Source: Hymenobacter sediminis
GTDB taxonomy: Bacteria > Bacteroidota > Bacteroidia > Cytophagales > Hymenobacteraceae
Reading direction: 5' to 3'
Assembly (NCBI RefSeq): GCF_003231285.1
Contig: NZ_QKNS01000005.1
Location: forward strand, 372,001 to 436,000
DNA: 64,000 nucleotides
The position numbers and the translations under genes were made by a program. How positions within the stretch are numbered: the first letter of the stretch is position 1; every line of letters begins with the position of its first letter. Of the stretch, positions 8,858 through 17,817 are shown in pieces. A model generated the notes under the pieces. It saw only the letters and a program-made list of their open reading frames with translations. It had not been told where the DNA came from and ran no database searches.

Positions 8858-8888
8858 CAAAGCCGCTCCTGTTGCAGGGGCGGCTTTG
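8858..8888 (+). terminator. Terminator after fadE
   Basis: CAAAGCCGCTCC pairs with GGGGCGGCTTTG apart from one mismatch, loop of about seven bases. Confidence 0.75.
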
Positions 8889-8961
8889 TTGCGTTTTGGC
8901 ACAACGGATTGTTGGGCTATTCGTTTGCAGGTAGATACTCCACCTTCAACTCCCACTAGGT

Positions 8962-10386
8962 ATGGCCAACGAACAGGTACAGGGTAAGGACTTTTACGAA
9001 AGCGTGTTGCGGTTCTACGACCACGCGGCAAGCTTCTCGAAGCTGGACCCCGGCATCCTTGCTCAAATTCGAGCTTGCAATAGCATTTATAAGGTCAACT
9101 TCCCGGTTGAGATAGATGGTCATGTGCAGGTGTTCGAAGGTATCCGGGTGCAGCACAGTCATCACAAGCTACCCAGCAAAGGTGGTATCCGCTACAGTGT
9201 GTATGTAGATGAGGAAGAGGTTATGGCCTTGGCTACACTCATGACCTTCAAGTGCGCCTTAGTAGATGTACCGTTCGGCGGAGCTAAAGGCGGCGTGAAA
9301 ATCAACCCGCGCACTACCCCAGTACATGTGCTGGAACGCGTTACGCGCCGCTATGCTACCGAGCTAATCAAGAAGAATCTTATCGGCCCAGGCATGGACG
9401 TACCTGCGCCGGACTACGGTACGAGCGGCCGGGAAATGGCCTGGATTGCCGACACATACATGACCTTTAAATATGGCGATACCAGCGCCTTAGGCTGCGT
9501 AACTGGCAAGCCTGTGGGCCAAGGCGGTATTCGCGGGAGGACCGAGGCTACTGGCCTAGGTGTGTTCTACGGCCTGCGAGAACTGCTACTGGATGAGCCT
9601 ATGATTAAAAAAGCTGGCCTGACTAGCGGTGTGGCCGGTAAGCGCATAATTGTGCAAGGGCTAGGTAACGTAGGCTACTACGCTGCTCATTTCTGCCAGC
9701 AGGATGGGGGCCTTATTACTGGTATTGCAGAGCGTGAAGGCGGCATCTATAGTGAGACTGGCCTAGACGTGGCCGCCGTGTTCAAGCACCGTCAGGAAAC
9801 AGGTTCTATCCTGGGTTTCCCCGGCGCGAAAGACGTGACGGAATCATTGGATTTGCTGGAGTATGAATGTGATGTGCTGATTCCGGCAGCGTTGGAAAAC
9901 CAAATTCACGAGGGCAATGCGGCCAACATTAAGGCTAAAATCATTGCGGAAGGTGCCAATGGGCCTACCACGCAAGGCGCCGAGAAGATTCTGTTAGAGA
10001 AAGGCATCATCATCCTCCCTGATCTGTATCTGAACGCTGGCGGCGTAACGGTATCCTATTTCGAGTGGCTGAAAAACCTGTCCAACGTGCGTTTTGGTCG
10101 CATGGGTAAACGGGCTGAGGAAGGAGCTATGCGCCGCCTGGTGGCTACCATCGAGCGGACTACGGGCAAGACTATTACCCCAGAGGAACGTCAGCAAATT
10201 GTGCACGGCGCCGATGAAATCGACCTCGTGCGTTCCGGCCTAGAGGATACCATGATTACCGCCTATCAATCTATTCGCCAAGTTCTGGACGAAGTGGAAG
10301 GCATTACTGACCTACGTACTGCCGCATTTTATGCTGCCATTGAGAAGATTGGGGTGAGCTATCAGTCATTGGGCATCTTCCCATAA
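8962..10386 (+). CDS. gdhA: Glu/Leu/Phe/Val dehydrogenase (glutamate dehydrogenase)
   Basis: Interconverts glutamate with 2-oxoglutarate and ammonia. The substrate motif KGGIRYS, the catalytic region [14 protein letters not shown] and [20 protein letters not shown] are diagnostic, and [10 protein letters not shown] is the dinucleotide-binding loop. The length of 474 residues is slightly above the usual 420-450 of hexameric GDH; the N-terminal 30 residues and the C-terminal tail after [11 protein letters not shown] account for the excess. The ATG at 8962 gives [15 protein letters not shown]. It stands alone between two terminators. The coenzyme cannot be told from the sequence by eye. Confidence 0.92.
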   Translation: MANEQVQGKDFYESVLRFYDHAASFSKLDPGILAQIRACNSIYKVNFPVEIDGHVQVFEGIRVQHSHHKLPSKGGIRYSVYVDEEEVMALATLMTFKCALVDVPFGGAKGGVKINPRTTPVHVLERVTRRYATELIKKNLIGPGMDVPAPDYGTSGREMAWIADTYMTFKYGDTSALGCVTGKPVGQGGIRGRTEATGLGVFYGLRELLLDEPMIKKAGLTSGVAGKRIIVQGLGNVGYYAAHFCQQDGGLITGIAEREGGIYSETGLDVAAVFKHRQETGSILGFPGAKDVTESLDLLEYECDVLIPAALENQIHEGNAANIKAKIIAEGANGPTTQGAEKILLEKGIIILPDLYLNAGGVTVSYFEWLKNLSNVRFGRMGKRAEEGAMRRLVATIERTTGKTITPEERQQIVHGADEIDLVRSGLEDTMITAYQSIRQVLDEVEGITDLRTAAFYAAIEKIGVSYQSLGIFP

Positions 10387-10409
10387 ACTGCTCAGCAACG
10401 CCCTCAAAG

Positions 10410-10444
10410 AAAAGCGCCGTACCCAAGCTGGGTACGGCGCTTTT
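10410..10444. terminator. Bidirectional terminator between gdhA and the converging gene
   Basis: AAAAGCGCCGTACCC pairs perfectly with GGGTACGGCGCTTTT (15 bp, 5-base loop). The A and T runs let it work on both strands. Confidence 0.9.
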
Positions 10445-10469
10445 GCATATATAGCAGATGAGTTAAGCC

Positions 10470-11912
10470 TTACTTTACGGCTATCTTGTTCAGCATAAGT
10501 GCTGCAGACTTTTTGTTCGGGCGGCTTACCCCAATGATGACTTTAGGATCCAGCCAAGTAGTGAAGTCTTTCACGTAAGAAGGATTTTGGTCGGAGGCTA
10601 CATTGAGGCTAAGGCCTTTGGGCTCCTGTACCGTTCCATTAAGCGCGTTCACACGGCGCAGAAACAGGTCAGACTTATTTTTGATCTTCTCCCAGGTTAC
10701 TACCTGCAGCTCCGAGCCAAACAAGGCCGCCCGATACCCGATGCTGCTAAACCCTTCGGCAGCGGGAGCTACCTGATCCTTTGCGATAATGCGGTGCCAG
10801 GTTGGGGTCTGGAACTCGTTGTAGCCGAATAGGTGCAGTTCGCGGGTGTGGCCGGGTGATTCGTCACCGCCCTCTTCGTACTTCTTTTCAGCTATCACTA
10901 CCAGTTGCTTTTCATCGGTCAGAAGCAGATCGGTCAGATACACATCTTCCAGGCGCTTTGCGGTAGAGTTGGTGGCTTTGTTGACCTCGGCTATGTATTC
11001 GGGCGTGAATTTCACCTCTGGGGCAAACTTCATGTCGCCTTCGGCAGAGAAATCAAATTTGACCAGCTTCAGGCTGTGATATAAACCCGTTTCCCGCTCG
11101 TTGCAGATGGCAGCCGCGTACAGAGTATTATCTGGCTGCACGGCAAACCGCGAGTCAAATACGTTCACTTCCTTACCGCCGAAAGTGCCCCCCACGGCCA
11201 CCGACATCACCTTAACCTCCGGCGAATCGTTGCGGTAGCGGCGCACTGCCAGCTTCTTCATGCCGTCGCTGATCAGGGTCACGAACTGCGAGCCATCGTT
11301 TCCGACGTGGATGGTGGTAGAGAAGAAGGCACCTTGGTCATGAAAATCGTACGTGCGGTCTTTCAGTTTCGTCAGCTTCTCATCGAACACTGTAGCATTC
11401 ACCGCCCTGATTTGCTCGTCGCGGGTGAGGTAGCGCCATACCACCAGCTTGGTACCATCAGGTGAAAAGGCTGCGCCGGGGCGACGGTCGCGCACGCCGG
11501 CTTCGATAAGTTTTTTGGCGGGATTTCTCTGGCCAGAGCTTAAGTCGAAGCTGTAGGCTAATAGCTGCTGGGCTGCTCCGGTAGCGTGAACTACTACGGT
11601 TGCCTGCCCATTGCTTCGCATGAAAGCATCCACGGTTTCGCCCGCACCAAGGGGTAGGGAAGTACTCCATAGTCGCTTCAGGTCAGTGTCGTAGCGCTCA
11701 ATGGCGTACTCGCTAGCCGATTTGTGCGCCAGAATTACGAAGCCACCAGCCGGCAGGGGGAGGGCTTTGCGCGTTACACGCTGGTTGTAGCGGTCATCGG
11801 CACGTTCGGGCAGGTAGCTAAAAGGGGCCGATTTAACTCGTTGGGCTTGTGCTGGGGTAGCAAGAAAGCTAGCCAGCGTAAGGCCCGCCGCAAGCAGAAA
11901 AGAAAAGCGCAC
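10470..11912 (-). CDS. Secreted protein of unknown function
   Basis: Not recognised. With the GTG start at 11912 the product has about 480 residues and a clean signal peptide (VRFSFLLAAGLTLASFLATPAQA, cut before QRVKSAP). The GTG is supported by a TACCTTTG promoter box at 11964-11971; longer reading starts at a TTG inside that box, which cannot be translated from this promoter. The mature part is rich in short beta-strand-like segments such as GGFVILAHKSASEYAIERYD and GAAFSPDGTKLVVWRY, which suggests a beta-propeller. No enzyme motif is seen. It converges on gdhA through the shared terminator. Confidence 0.75.
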   Translation of the reverse strand: MRFSFLLAAGLTLASFLATPAQAQRVKSAPFSYLPERADDRYNQRVTRKALPLPAGGFVILAHKSASEYAIERYDTDLKRLWSTSLPLGAGETVDAFMRSNGQATVVVHATGAAQQLLAYSFDLSSGQRNPAKKLIEAGVRDRRPGAAFSPDGTKLVVWRYLTRDEQIRAVNATVFDEKLTKLKDRTYDFHDQGAFFSTTIHVGNDGSQFVTLISDGMKKLAVRRYRNDSPEVKVMSVAVGGTFGGKEVNVFDSRFAVQPDNTLYAAAICNERETGLYHSLKLVKFDFSAEGDMKFAPEVKFTPEYIAEVNKATNSTAKRLEDVYLTDLLLTDEKQLVVIAEKKYEEGGDESPGHTRELHLFGYNEFQTPTWHRIIAKDQVAPAAEGFSSIGYRAALFGSELQVVTWEKIKNKSDLFLRRVNALNGTVQEPKGLSLNVASDQNPSYVKDFTTWLDPKVIIGVSRPNKKSAALMLNKIAVK

Positions 11913-11963
11913 GGAGTAAAAGCAGTTAGGTGAAACAGAAGTCCGTAGGAAAACTGGATTCTC

Positions 11964-11971
11964 CAAAGGTA
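11964..11971 (-). promoter_or_regulatory. -7 promoter box for the secreted-protein gene
   Basis: TACCTTTG on the minus strand, a perfect Bacteroidota -7 element, about 50 bases before the chosen GTG start. Confidence 0.6.
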
Positions 11972-12331
11972 CCTAACTTCATTTGTACTCCGGCTTTAGC
12001 CTTGCAGCAGTTACCCCTCTTTATAGCTTCACAGCTACTTTATATTTTCTTAATGCCCAATAGGTAGAGTTCTGAGGATGGATGCCGTTCTTTGCAGGAA
12101 AATACCATTAGGCAATTCCATAAATGGAGCCGGCTGAGCCTGATAGGGGATTTGAATAATATGAAAATTTGAATACTCTAGCCTCGGGTAGGTCGCGCTG
12201 TGTAGAAATTCGTCTGTGGTATTACAAGATTTTGGGTTTACTACCTCCATTTGCTGCAAAAGACGAGCGAGAGGTAGGGTTGGCTTAAAATTTGTAACAC
12301 GTCGGCACCGTCATCATCTGGTAAACTAATT
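11972..12331. other. 360-base intergenic region
   Basis: AT-richer than its surroundings. A 69-codon minus frame at 12050-12259 exists but has no signal peptide, no promoter box and no recognisable motif, so I do not call it. A TTG..TAAAATTTG pattern near 12280-12296 may be the promoter of the small downstream gene. Nothing else was seen. Confidence 0.4.
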
Positions 12332-12574
12332 ATGAAATCTTTACTTCGTTTTGTTCTTATGATTGCGCTGGTCGTTGCCGGCAAGCTGACTCGGCAGAGC
12401 CATACAGCTTCTGTTTCCGCATCGGCTGACCGCACCGTTTGGCAAATCCCGGCTCAGAACGCTTCTTTCTTTGAAAGCCAGACCGCCGTCAAGCGAAAGA
12501 CCAACCAGGGTGGGGGAAACCACTTCTGGCAGGCCACCGCTCCCACTACGGTTCATGCCACTAGCTTAGAGTAG
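12332..12574 (+). CDS. Small exported protein of unknown function
   Basis: 80 residues starting MKSLLRFVLMIALVVAGKL, a basic start and hydrophobic core like a signal peptide or a membrane anchor. The rest is polar, with no cysteine and no known motif (for example NASFFESQTAVKRKTNQGGG). The frame is followed at 10 bases by a hairpin with a T-run, which supports a real transcription unit. Whether it is translated is uncertain; it may be lineage specific. Confidence 0.45.
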   Translation: MKSLLRFVLMIALVVAGKLTRQSHTASVSASADRTVWQIPAQNASFFESQTAVKRKTNQGGGNHFWQATAPTTVHATSLE

Positions 12575-12583
12575 TTCTGCGGT

Positions 12584-12607
12584 AAGCGTCTTTTCTTAAA
12601 GGCGCTT
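12584..12607 (+). terminator. Terminator after the small exported protein
   Basis: AAGCGTCTTT and AAAGGCGCTT pair with one mismatch over a 4-base loop, followed by six T. Confidence 0.65.
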
Positions 12608-12630
12608 TTTTTATGAGCTACCCAGAACGG

Positions 12631-12678
12631 AAAGCCCTACCCCCCACGCTTGTACCCAAGCGTGGGGGGTAGGGCTTT
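12631..12678. terminator. Very long perfect hairpin, bidirectional terminator
   Basis: A perfect 22-bp stem (12631-12652 with 12657-12678) and a 4-base loop. It contains the window-wide motif CTACCCC/GGGGTAG in both arms. It lies downstream of recG (minus) and of the small plus-strand gene. Confidence 0.85.
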
Positions 12679-12708
12679 TCTTTTATTCTGACAGGTAGAC
12701 TTGCGAAA

Positions 12709-14808
12709 TCAGCTGATGCGGCTCCAGTTAACGGCAGTTGCGGGCAAACTCTCAATGTGCCGCCGAATAGCAACGTTTTCAGGTTTGGCCAAGCCAGGGT
12801 CGTCATTGATAAGTTGTTGAGCGGCAGCGCGGCTTTCAGTCAGGATACGGCCGTCCTTGGCCAGGTCCGCAATGAGCAGGTCCAGCACACCACTCTGCTG
12901 GGTACCCATCAGGTCGCCAGGGCCGCGCAGCTTCAGGTCGATATCGGCAATTTCGAAGCCGTTGTTTGTGCGAACCATGGTTTCAATGCGGGTCCGGGAG
13001 TCCTTGCTGAGCTTGTAGCCACTCATTAGAATGCAGTAGCTCTGCTCGGCCCCGCGTCCTACCCGGCCCCGGAGCTGGTGCAGCTGCGAAAGACCGAACC
13101 GCTCGGTGCTTTCAATGACCATTACCGAGGCATTGGGCACGTTCACGCCCACCTCGATAACGGTGGTAGCCACCATAATCTGAGTTTCATTTTTAAGAAA
13201 GCGCTGCATTTCGGCATCCTTCTCGGCGGCGCTCATGCGACCGTGCACAATGCTGATCTGAAACTCCGGGAAGGCACGGGCCACGCTCTCGTAGCCATCC
13301 ATGAGGTCTTTATAGTCGCTCATGGTTTCACTTTCCTCAATGAGTGGGTACACGATGTACACCTGCCGGCCCAATTTTATTTGGTCGCGCAGGAAACCGA
13401 ATACTTTCAGCCGGTTGGAATCGAAGCGGTGAACCGTAACGATGGGCTTACGGCCAGCCGGCAACTCATCAATTACCGATACATCCAGGTCGCCGTATAG
13501 CGTCATGGCCAGGGTGCGCGGGATGGGCGTCGCCGTCATGACCAGCACATGGGGAATGACGTGCGGATTTTTTTGCCAGAGCTTGGAGCGTTGCGCTACC
13601 CCAAACCGGTGCTGCTCATCCATGATGGTGAGGCCCAGGTTGCGGAACTGCACTACGTCTTCGAGCAGTGCGTGCGTGCCCACCAGCATGTGCATTTCAC
13701 CGGAGCGAAGCTGCTCGTGCAGTACTCGGCGCTCGGCGGTTCGCGTGCTGCCCGTGAGCTTGCCAATTTTCAGTCCCAGCATATCAGCGAAGTGCTTGAG
13801 GCCAGTGTAGTGCTGATCGGCCAGGATTTCGGTAGGGGCCATTAGGCAACTCTGAGCCCCGTTGTCGGCGGCCATGAGCATGCTGATGAAGGCCACAATG
13901 GTTTTACCCGAGCCCACGTCGCCCTGCAGCAGGCGGTTCATTTGTTGGCCCGAGCAGAAATCCTTGTATATATCGTGAATCACCCGCTTCTGTGCCCCCG
14001 TAAGGTCAAAAGGCATCACGTTCTTATAGAAGTGCACCAGGGTAGGAACCTCCTTGAAAATCTGCCCCGCCAGCGTGACTTTACGCTGATCTTTCTGCCG
14101 CAGCAGCTTCAACTGCACATAAAACAGCTCCTCAAACTTTAACCGGAAACGGGCCGCCTGCAACAACTCAGTGCTCTGCGGAAAGTGAATTTGCTGGAGA
14201 GCAGTGGCTTTGCTCATCAGGCCATACTGCCGGATCAGATCTTCCGACAGTGTTTCGTGAACCTGAGGGAGGGCAATCTTGAGCAAATCGGCCACCATGC
14301 GGGCAATGGCCTTGCTATCGACGCGGTGGTAGTTCTTAAGCTTTTCGGAGGTGTTGTACACCGGCTGTAGGTAGCTCTGGCCGGCCTTCTGCTCGGTTAC
14401 TTCTTCCATTTCCGGATGAGCCATCTGAGGGCGGCCCTGGAACATGGTGGGTTTACCGAAAACAATGTACTCCTGGTGGTTCTTAATGACCTTTTCCAGA
14501 TAGTTTACGCCCTTAAACCAAACTACTTCCAACTCTCCACTGGCATCGGCTACCTTGGCTACCATGCGCTTTTTGGGGCCTTCGCCTACTACTTCCCGGT
14601 TACGCAGAATGCCCTTTACCTGCACGTATGGCAGGTCGTCGTGCAGGTCGCAGATGTTATAAAACTGAGTGCGGTCGAGGTAGCGAAAGGGGTAGCGTTG
14701 AATAAGGTCGCCGTAGGTAAACAGCCCCAACTCTTTCTGCAGCAGTTGAGCCCGCTGTAATCCTACCCCGCGGAGGTACTCTAATTTGGTCTGAAAAAAG
14801 TTACTCAT
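12709..14808 (-). CDS. recG: ATP-dependent DNA helicase RecG
   Basis: Branch-migration helicase that regresses stalled forks and processes Holliday junctions. Helicase motifs appear in order: LLQGDVGSGKTIVAFI (Walker A), LMAPTEILADQH, TIMDEQHRFGVAQR (DEQH box), VMTATPIPRTLAMT, and the C-terminal ATTVIEVGVNVPNA and QLRGRVGRG motifs. The N-terminal wedge/OB domain occupies about residues 1-170 (YVQVKGILRNREVVGEG). The 699-residue length and ATG at 14808 are typical. The final residues (AINWSRIS-like tail) end near a long hairpin that probably terminates the transcript. Confidence 0.96.
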   Translation of the reverse strand: MSNFFQTKLEYLRGVGLQRAQLLQKELGLFTYGDLIQRYPFRYLDRTQFYNICDLHDDLPYVQVKGILRNREVVGEGPKKRMVAKVADASGELEVVWFKGVNYLEKVIKNHQEYIVFGKPTMFQGRPQMAHPEMEEVTEQKAGQSYLQPVYNTSEKLKNYHRVDSKAIARMVADLLKIALPQVHETLSEDLIRQYGLMSKATALQQIHFPQSTELLQAARFRLKFEELFYVQLKLLRQKDQRKVTLAGQIFKEVPTLVHFYKNVMPFDLTGAQKRVIHDIYKDFCSGQQMNRLLQGDVGSGKTIVAFISMLMAADNGAQSCLMAPTEILADQHYTGLKHFADMLGLKIGKLTGSTRTAERRVLHEQLRSGEMHMLVGTHALLEDVVQFRNLGLTIMDEQHRFGVAQRSKLWQKNPHVIPHVLVMTATPIPRTLAMTLYGDLDVSVIDELPAGRKPIVTVHRFDSNRLKVFGFLRDQIKLGRQVYIVYPLIEESETMSDYKDLMDGYESVARAFPEFQISIVHGRMSAAEKDAEMQRFLKNETQIMVATTVIEVGVNVPNASVMVIESTERFGLSQLHQLRGRVGRGAEQSYCILMSGYKLSKDSRTRIETMVRTNNGFEIADIDLKLRGPGDLMGTQQSGVLDLLIADLAKDGRILTESRAAAQQLINDDPGLAKPENVAIRRHIESLPATAVNWSRIS

Positions 14809-14883
14809 ATAGCTATGAGAATGAGCCCCAGGAATGAGGAGTAAAGAAGCGGTGGCAGCTTAATCTCCACTATCCTTCCGGGC

Positions 14884-15480
14884 TCATTGATACTGCAACG
14901 TATTCAACATCCGCACAATGTCCTGCTTCACATACTCGATAACCGGCGCAAGCGAGTCGTTGGCTGTAGCCGTGCGGAAATACAGGGCACCCCTGAAGAA
15001 GTGCTTGGTGCTATCGGTAGTGTAAAACTGAAACTGGCTGGGCACTTCGCCTTGTAGCTCGAACACGGAAACGCGCATGCCATTTGGCGTTTTTAGCACG
15101 TTCTCATCAATAGCCGTGGCTTTGATTTCGTGTTTGCTGGTGAGCTTACGCGCGTCCTCCAGCATCTTGCCATAAAGCTGTGGCTTTCTAGCTAAGTCAG
15201 CGTACGTAATCTGCACATTGGCTTGCAAGGAGGGGTAGTAAATGTTGATCCAGTGAGGCTGAGCCAAGTAAGAGGAGTCACGCAGCACCTTAGCATAGCG
15301 CGAGTACTCAAACCGGTACGGGTGCCCCGGCGCCAGCATCTGATACGCGTGGGGAGGCAGGTCGATGCGGTTGTATCCTTTGGGTTTGGGCGTGAAATCG
15401 GGGGTAGAGGTGCACCCCACCGCCAAAGCCAAGAGAGTAAAAACCGCGCCTCCGGCGCGTAGCATTCGTGAAACAGCCAT
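14884..15480 (-). CDS. gldD: Gliding motility lipoprotein GldD
   Basis: 198-residue lipoprotein needed for gliding and linked to type IX secretion in Bacteroidota; its exact role is unknown. The signal peptide MAVSRMLRAGGAVFTLLALAVGC ends in a lipobox (LAVGC). The mature protein carries the family pattern PKPKGYNRIDLPPHAYQ, WINIYYPSL and YFRTATANDSLAPVIEYVKQD. I chose the ATG at 15480 because a TACCTTTG box lies at 15505-15512; a longer frame to 15585 would start upstream of the promoter. In flavobacteria gldD usually follows ssb and gldE; ssb is here but gldE is not. Confidence 0.9.
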   Translation of the reverse strand: MAVSRMLRAGGAVFTLLALAVGCTSTPDFTPKPKGYNRIDLPPHAYQMLAPGHPYRFEYSRYAKVLRDSSYLAQPHWINIYYPSLQANVQITYADLARKPQLYGKMLEDARKLTSKHEIKATAIDENVLKTPNGMRVSVFELQGEVPSQFQFYTTDSTKHFFRGALYFRTATANDSLAPVIEYVKQDIVRMLNTLQYQ

Positions 15481-15504
15481 GCGATGCAAAAGCAAATGAA
15501 CTAT

Positions 15505-15512
15505 CAAAGGTA
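15505..15512 (-). promoter_or_regulatory. -7 promoter box for gldD
   Basis: TACCTTTG on the minus strand, 25 bases before the chosen start. Confidence 0.6.
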
Positions 15513-15572
15513 GGTAAGAATAGGTGCGCATCCGTGGCTTGCTATCCCCAACGGTGCGCCAAACCAACGCAA

Positions 15573-15597
15573 AAAGCCCCGGCAAAACCGGGGCTTT
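15573..15597 (-). terminator. Terminator after ssb
   Basis: AAAGCCCCGG pairs perfectly with CCGGGGCTTT over five bases, then TTTTTGC on the minus strand. It separates ssb from gldD. Confidence 0.85.
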
Positions 15598-15619
15598 CGT
15601 GCACAGGTGCCGGACCCGC

Positions 15620-16045
15620 CTAAAACGGCAGTTGATCCAGCTCTGGTTCCTGACGGAAGGTAGTAGGTGCTTCAGCTGCCGCTGCAGGAGCAGTTGCCCC
15701 TTCAGCGCCCTGTGGCCGGCCGCCTAACATGGAAATTTCGTCAGCTATGATTTCGGTGATGTAGCGGGTCTGGTTATCCTTGTCCTGGTACTGCCGGGTT
15801 CGGATTTTGCCTTCTACATACACCTGCTGGCCCTTACGCAAGTACTTCTCGGCTAGCTCAGCCAACCCGCGCCAAGCCGCAATATTGTGCCACTCTGTGC
15901 GCTCTACGCGGTTGCCCTGCTTATCCTTGTAGTACTCGTTGGTTGCCAAGGTAAAATGAGCTACGCTAGTGCCTCCTTCCAGATGGCGAACCTCCGGATC
16001 CTTGCCTAGATTTCCTATCAAAATAACTTTGTTTACCCCTGCCAT
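15620..16045 (-). CDS. ssb: Single-stranded DNA-binding protein
   Basis: Binds single-stranded DNA and recruits replication and repair proteins. The OB fold (about residues 1-105) shows MAGVNKVILIGNLGKDPEVRH, FTLATNEYYKD, TEWHNIAAWRGLAELAEKYL and GQQVYVEGKIRTRQY. A short linker rich in Ala and Thr leads to the acidic tip ELDQLPF, which docks partner proteins. The length of 141 residues is normal. It is one of the two classical neighbours of gldD and mutY in Bacteroidota. Confidence 0.96.
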   Translation of the reverse strand: MAGVNKVILIGNLGKDPEVRHLEGGTSVAHFTLATNEYYKDKQGNRVERTEWHNIAAWRGLAELAEKYLRKGQQVYVEGKIRTRQYQDKDNQTRYITEIIADEISMLGGRPQGAEGATAPAAAAEAPTTFRQEPELDQLPF

Positions 16046-16141
16046 ATGCTTGATGGTTAGTTGCTTGAAAGAGAAGAATAGAGAGTTTTTACAGATATAA
16101 ATATACTAAATAAGATCTAAATTGCCAAGTATATTAGGTGT

Positions 16142-17233
16142 TTAAATCCTGATTTTACTAATGTAGTTAGTTATAAGCATGGGTTTAGGTAGCGCCTCAA
16201 TATCTGCCGCGCGGTAAGCTGCTAAGCCTGCCTTTGCTAGTGCCTGAGGGGGTAGAGGCTCTGCTAATTGCACCAGGTGAAAACGTGCTTCTACTTTCTG
16301 GTGGCTTAGCACATGCCGCAAGCTGTGCACTGGCTCCTCTGCTCCATTCGCCACAAACCGACCGCCTAATAACTCTACCGCATCAACCACATGCTGAGCT
16401 GGTAGGTCAGCCGTGTCAGCTTCATGCAGGGCAAAGTCATATAAGCCTTCCCAAATATCCTTAGGGCCGCGCTTACGCATATACAAGGTGTCTTCGTGGC
16501 GCAGCACTAGGTAGTGAAAATAGCGGGTGCGCGAGGCCTTGGCTTTGCTTTTTACTGGCAACTCCTGCACCATGCCATGCTGAAACGCATAGCATTGGCT
16601 TTGTAAGGGGCAAAACAAGCAGTCAGGTTTAACGGGAGTGCACTGAATAGCGCCAAACTCCATAATAGCCTGGTTGAACTCAGCCGGGTGCTCTGCGGGA
16701 ATCAGTGTGTCGGCCAGTTGCTGAAACACTTTGCGGCTGGCCGGGGCAGCAATATCCTGCGTCAGGCCAAACACGCGCGCCAACACCCGGTATACATTGC
16801 CATCAAGCACGGCTACCCGCTCATCGTAAGCAAACGATGCAATGGCGGCGGCTGTGTATTGTCCTACCCCCCGCAGCTTTAGCAATCCATCATAAGTGCC
16901 CGGAAATACGCCGCCAAACTCCTGCACTACCTGCTGGGCCGTATGGTGCATGTTGCGGGCCCGCGAGTAGTAGCCCAAGCCTTGCCAATGACGTAGCACC
17001 TCATCCTGCGGAGCTGCTGCTAGGTCATGCACAGTTGGGTAGCTACTAATAAAATCGAGGTAGTAGGGTAGGCCCTGCTTCACGCGGGTTTGCTGCAGAA
17101 TCACCTCCGACAGCCAGATGGCGTACGGGTCGCGCGTATGGCGCCAAGGTAGGTCGCGGCGGTGGCGCGGATACCAATTAAGCAGTGCTGTTGCAAACCA
17201 AGGTTGGGAAGACGCTGTTTGAGGAAAAGTCAA
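16142..17233 (-). CDS. mutY: A/G-specific adenine glycosylase MutY
   Basis: Removes adenine mispaired with 8-oxoguanine. The helix-hairpin-helix and catalytic region read LRGVGQYTAAAIASFAYDERVAVLDGNVYRVLAR, with the catalytic Asp in VLDGNV. The iron-sulfur cluster ligands are the four Cys of CTPVKPDCLFCPLQSQC. A C-terminal NUDIX-like domain (about residue 230 onward) carries the 8-oxoG recognition part with LRHVLSHQKVEARF. I chose the TTG at 17233, which gives MTFPQTASSQPWFATALLNWYP; the frame continues to a TTG at 17335, but that stretch overlaps the HU promoter. No ATG is available. Confidence 0.9.
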   Translation of the reverse strand: MTFPQTASSQPWFATALLNWYPRHRRDLPWRHTRDPYAIWLSEVILQQTRVKQGLPYYLDFISSYPTVHDLAAAPQDEVLRHWQGLGYYSRARNMHHTAQQVVQEFGGVFPGTYDGLLKLRGVGQYTAAAIASFAYDERVAVLDGNVYRVLARVFGLTQDIAAPASRKVFQQLADTLIPAEHPAEFNQAIMEFGAIQCTPVKPDCLFCPLQSQCYAFQHGMVQELPVKSKAKASRTRYFHYLVLRHEDTLYMRKRGPKDIWEGLYDFALHEADTADLPAQHVVDAVELLGGRFVANGAEEPVHSLRHVLSHQKVEARFHLVQLAEPLPPQALAKAGLAAYRAADIEALPKPMLITNYISKIRI

Positions 17234-17317
17234 GGCTTTGAGAAAGAATAAGTTGGATGCAACCGGGGAAGCCCACTGGAATGCAGGGAAACCATTTGTA
17301 AAACCAAAAAAGGAGGC

Positions 17318-17325
17318 TACCTTTG
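17318..17325 (+). promoter_or_regulatory. -7 promoter box for the HU gene
   Basis: TACCTTTG, a perfect match, about 107 bases before the HU start and diverging from mutY. Confidence 0.5.
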
Positions 17326-17431
17326 TGCCCCTCAAAACGTAGGCAAACTCTTACCGGGCAAGTGCTTACGTTTTGGGGAATGGCATAAGTTGCCAGCAGA
17401 ACATTTTTCACTCCCTAGTACACTTACCAGC

Positions 17432-17734
17432 GTGACTAAAGCAGAAGTAATCGCCGAAATTGCCGACAAAACCGGCATCGAGAAAGCAGACGTTTCGGCT
17501 ACCGTAGAAGCCTTCTTCAAAGTTGTGAAGGACTCCATGGCCGAAGGCAACAACATCTATGTGCGTGGTTTTGGCTCCTTCGTGAACAAAAAACGCGCTA
17601 AGAAAGTAGCCCGTAACATCTCGAAAAACACGTCGATTATCATCGACGAGCACTTCATCCCAAGCTTCAAGCCGTCCAAGACCTTCATTGGCAAGATCAA
17701 GAACAGCAAGAAGATCAAAGAACTGGCTGCCTAA
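17432..17734 (+). CDS. HU/IHF-family DNA-binding protein
   Basis: 100-residue nucleoid protein that bends DNA as a dimer. TKAEVIAEIADKTGIEKADVSATVEAFFKVV forms the helical dimer body, GNNIYVRGFGSFVNKKRAKKVARNI the beta saddle, and FIPSFKPSKTFIGKI the flank of the DNA-binding arms, with P in FKPSKTF as expected. The start is GTG at 17432; the frame reaches back to 17390 but the extra residues match nothing in the family. HU or IHF cannot be decided from sequence alone. Confidence 0.92.
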   Translation: MTKAEVIAEIADKTGIEKADVSATVEAFFKVVKDSMAEGNNIYVRGFGSFVNKKRAKKVARNISKNTSIIIDEHFIPSFKPSKTFIGKIKNSKKIKELAA

Positions 17735-17817
17735 TCACCTGTTGTTGTAATATTGCCGGCTGAGCCGCTGGGAATTCCCGTCTGGGAAGCCCGGCGGCCT
17801 GCTTTTTTCTCGTCCTG

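Noticed and set aside
12050..12259. 69-codon minus-strand frame in the intergenic region
   Set aside because: No signal peptide, promoter box, terminator or recognisable motif; composition looks like spacer.
17756..17806. GC-rich stretch after the HU gene as a terminator
   Set aside because: The possible pairing is broken and competing; there is a T-run but no clean stem, so I did not list it.
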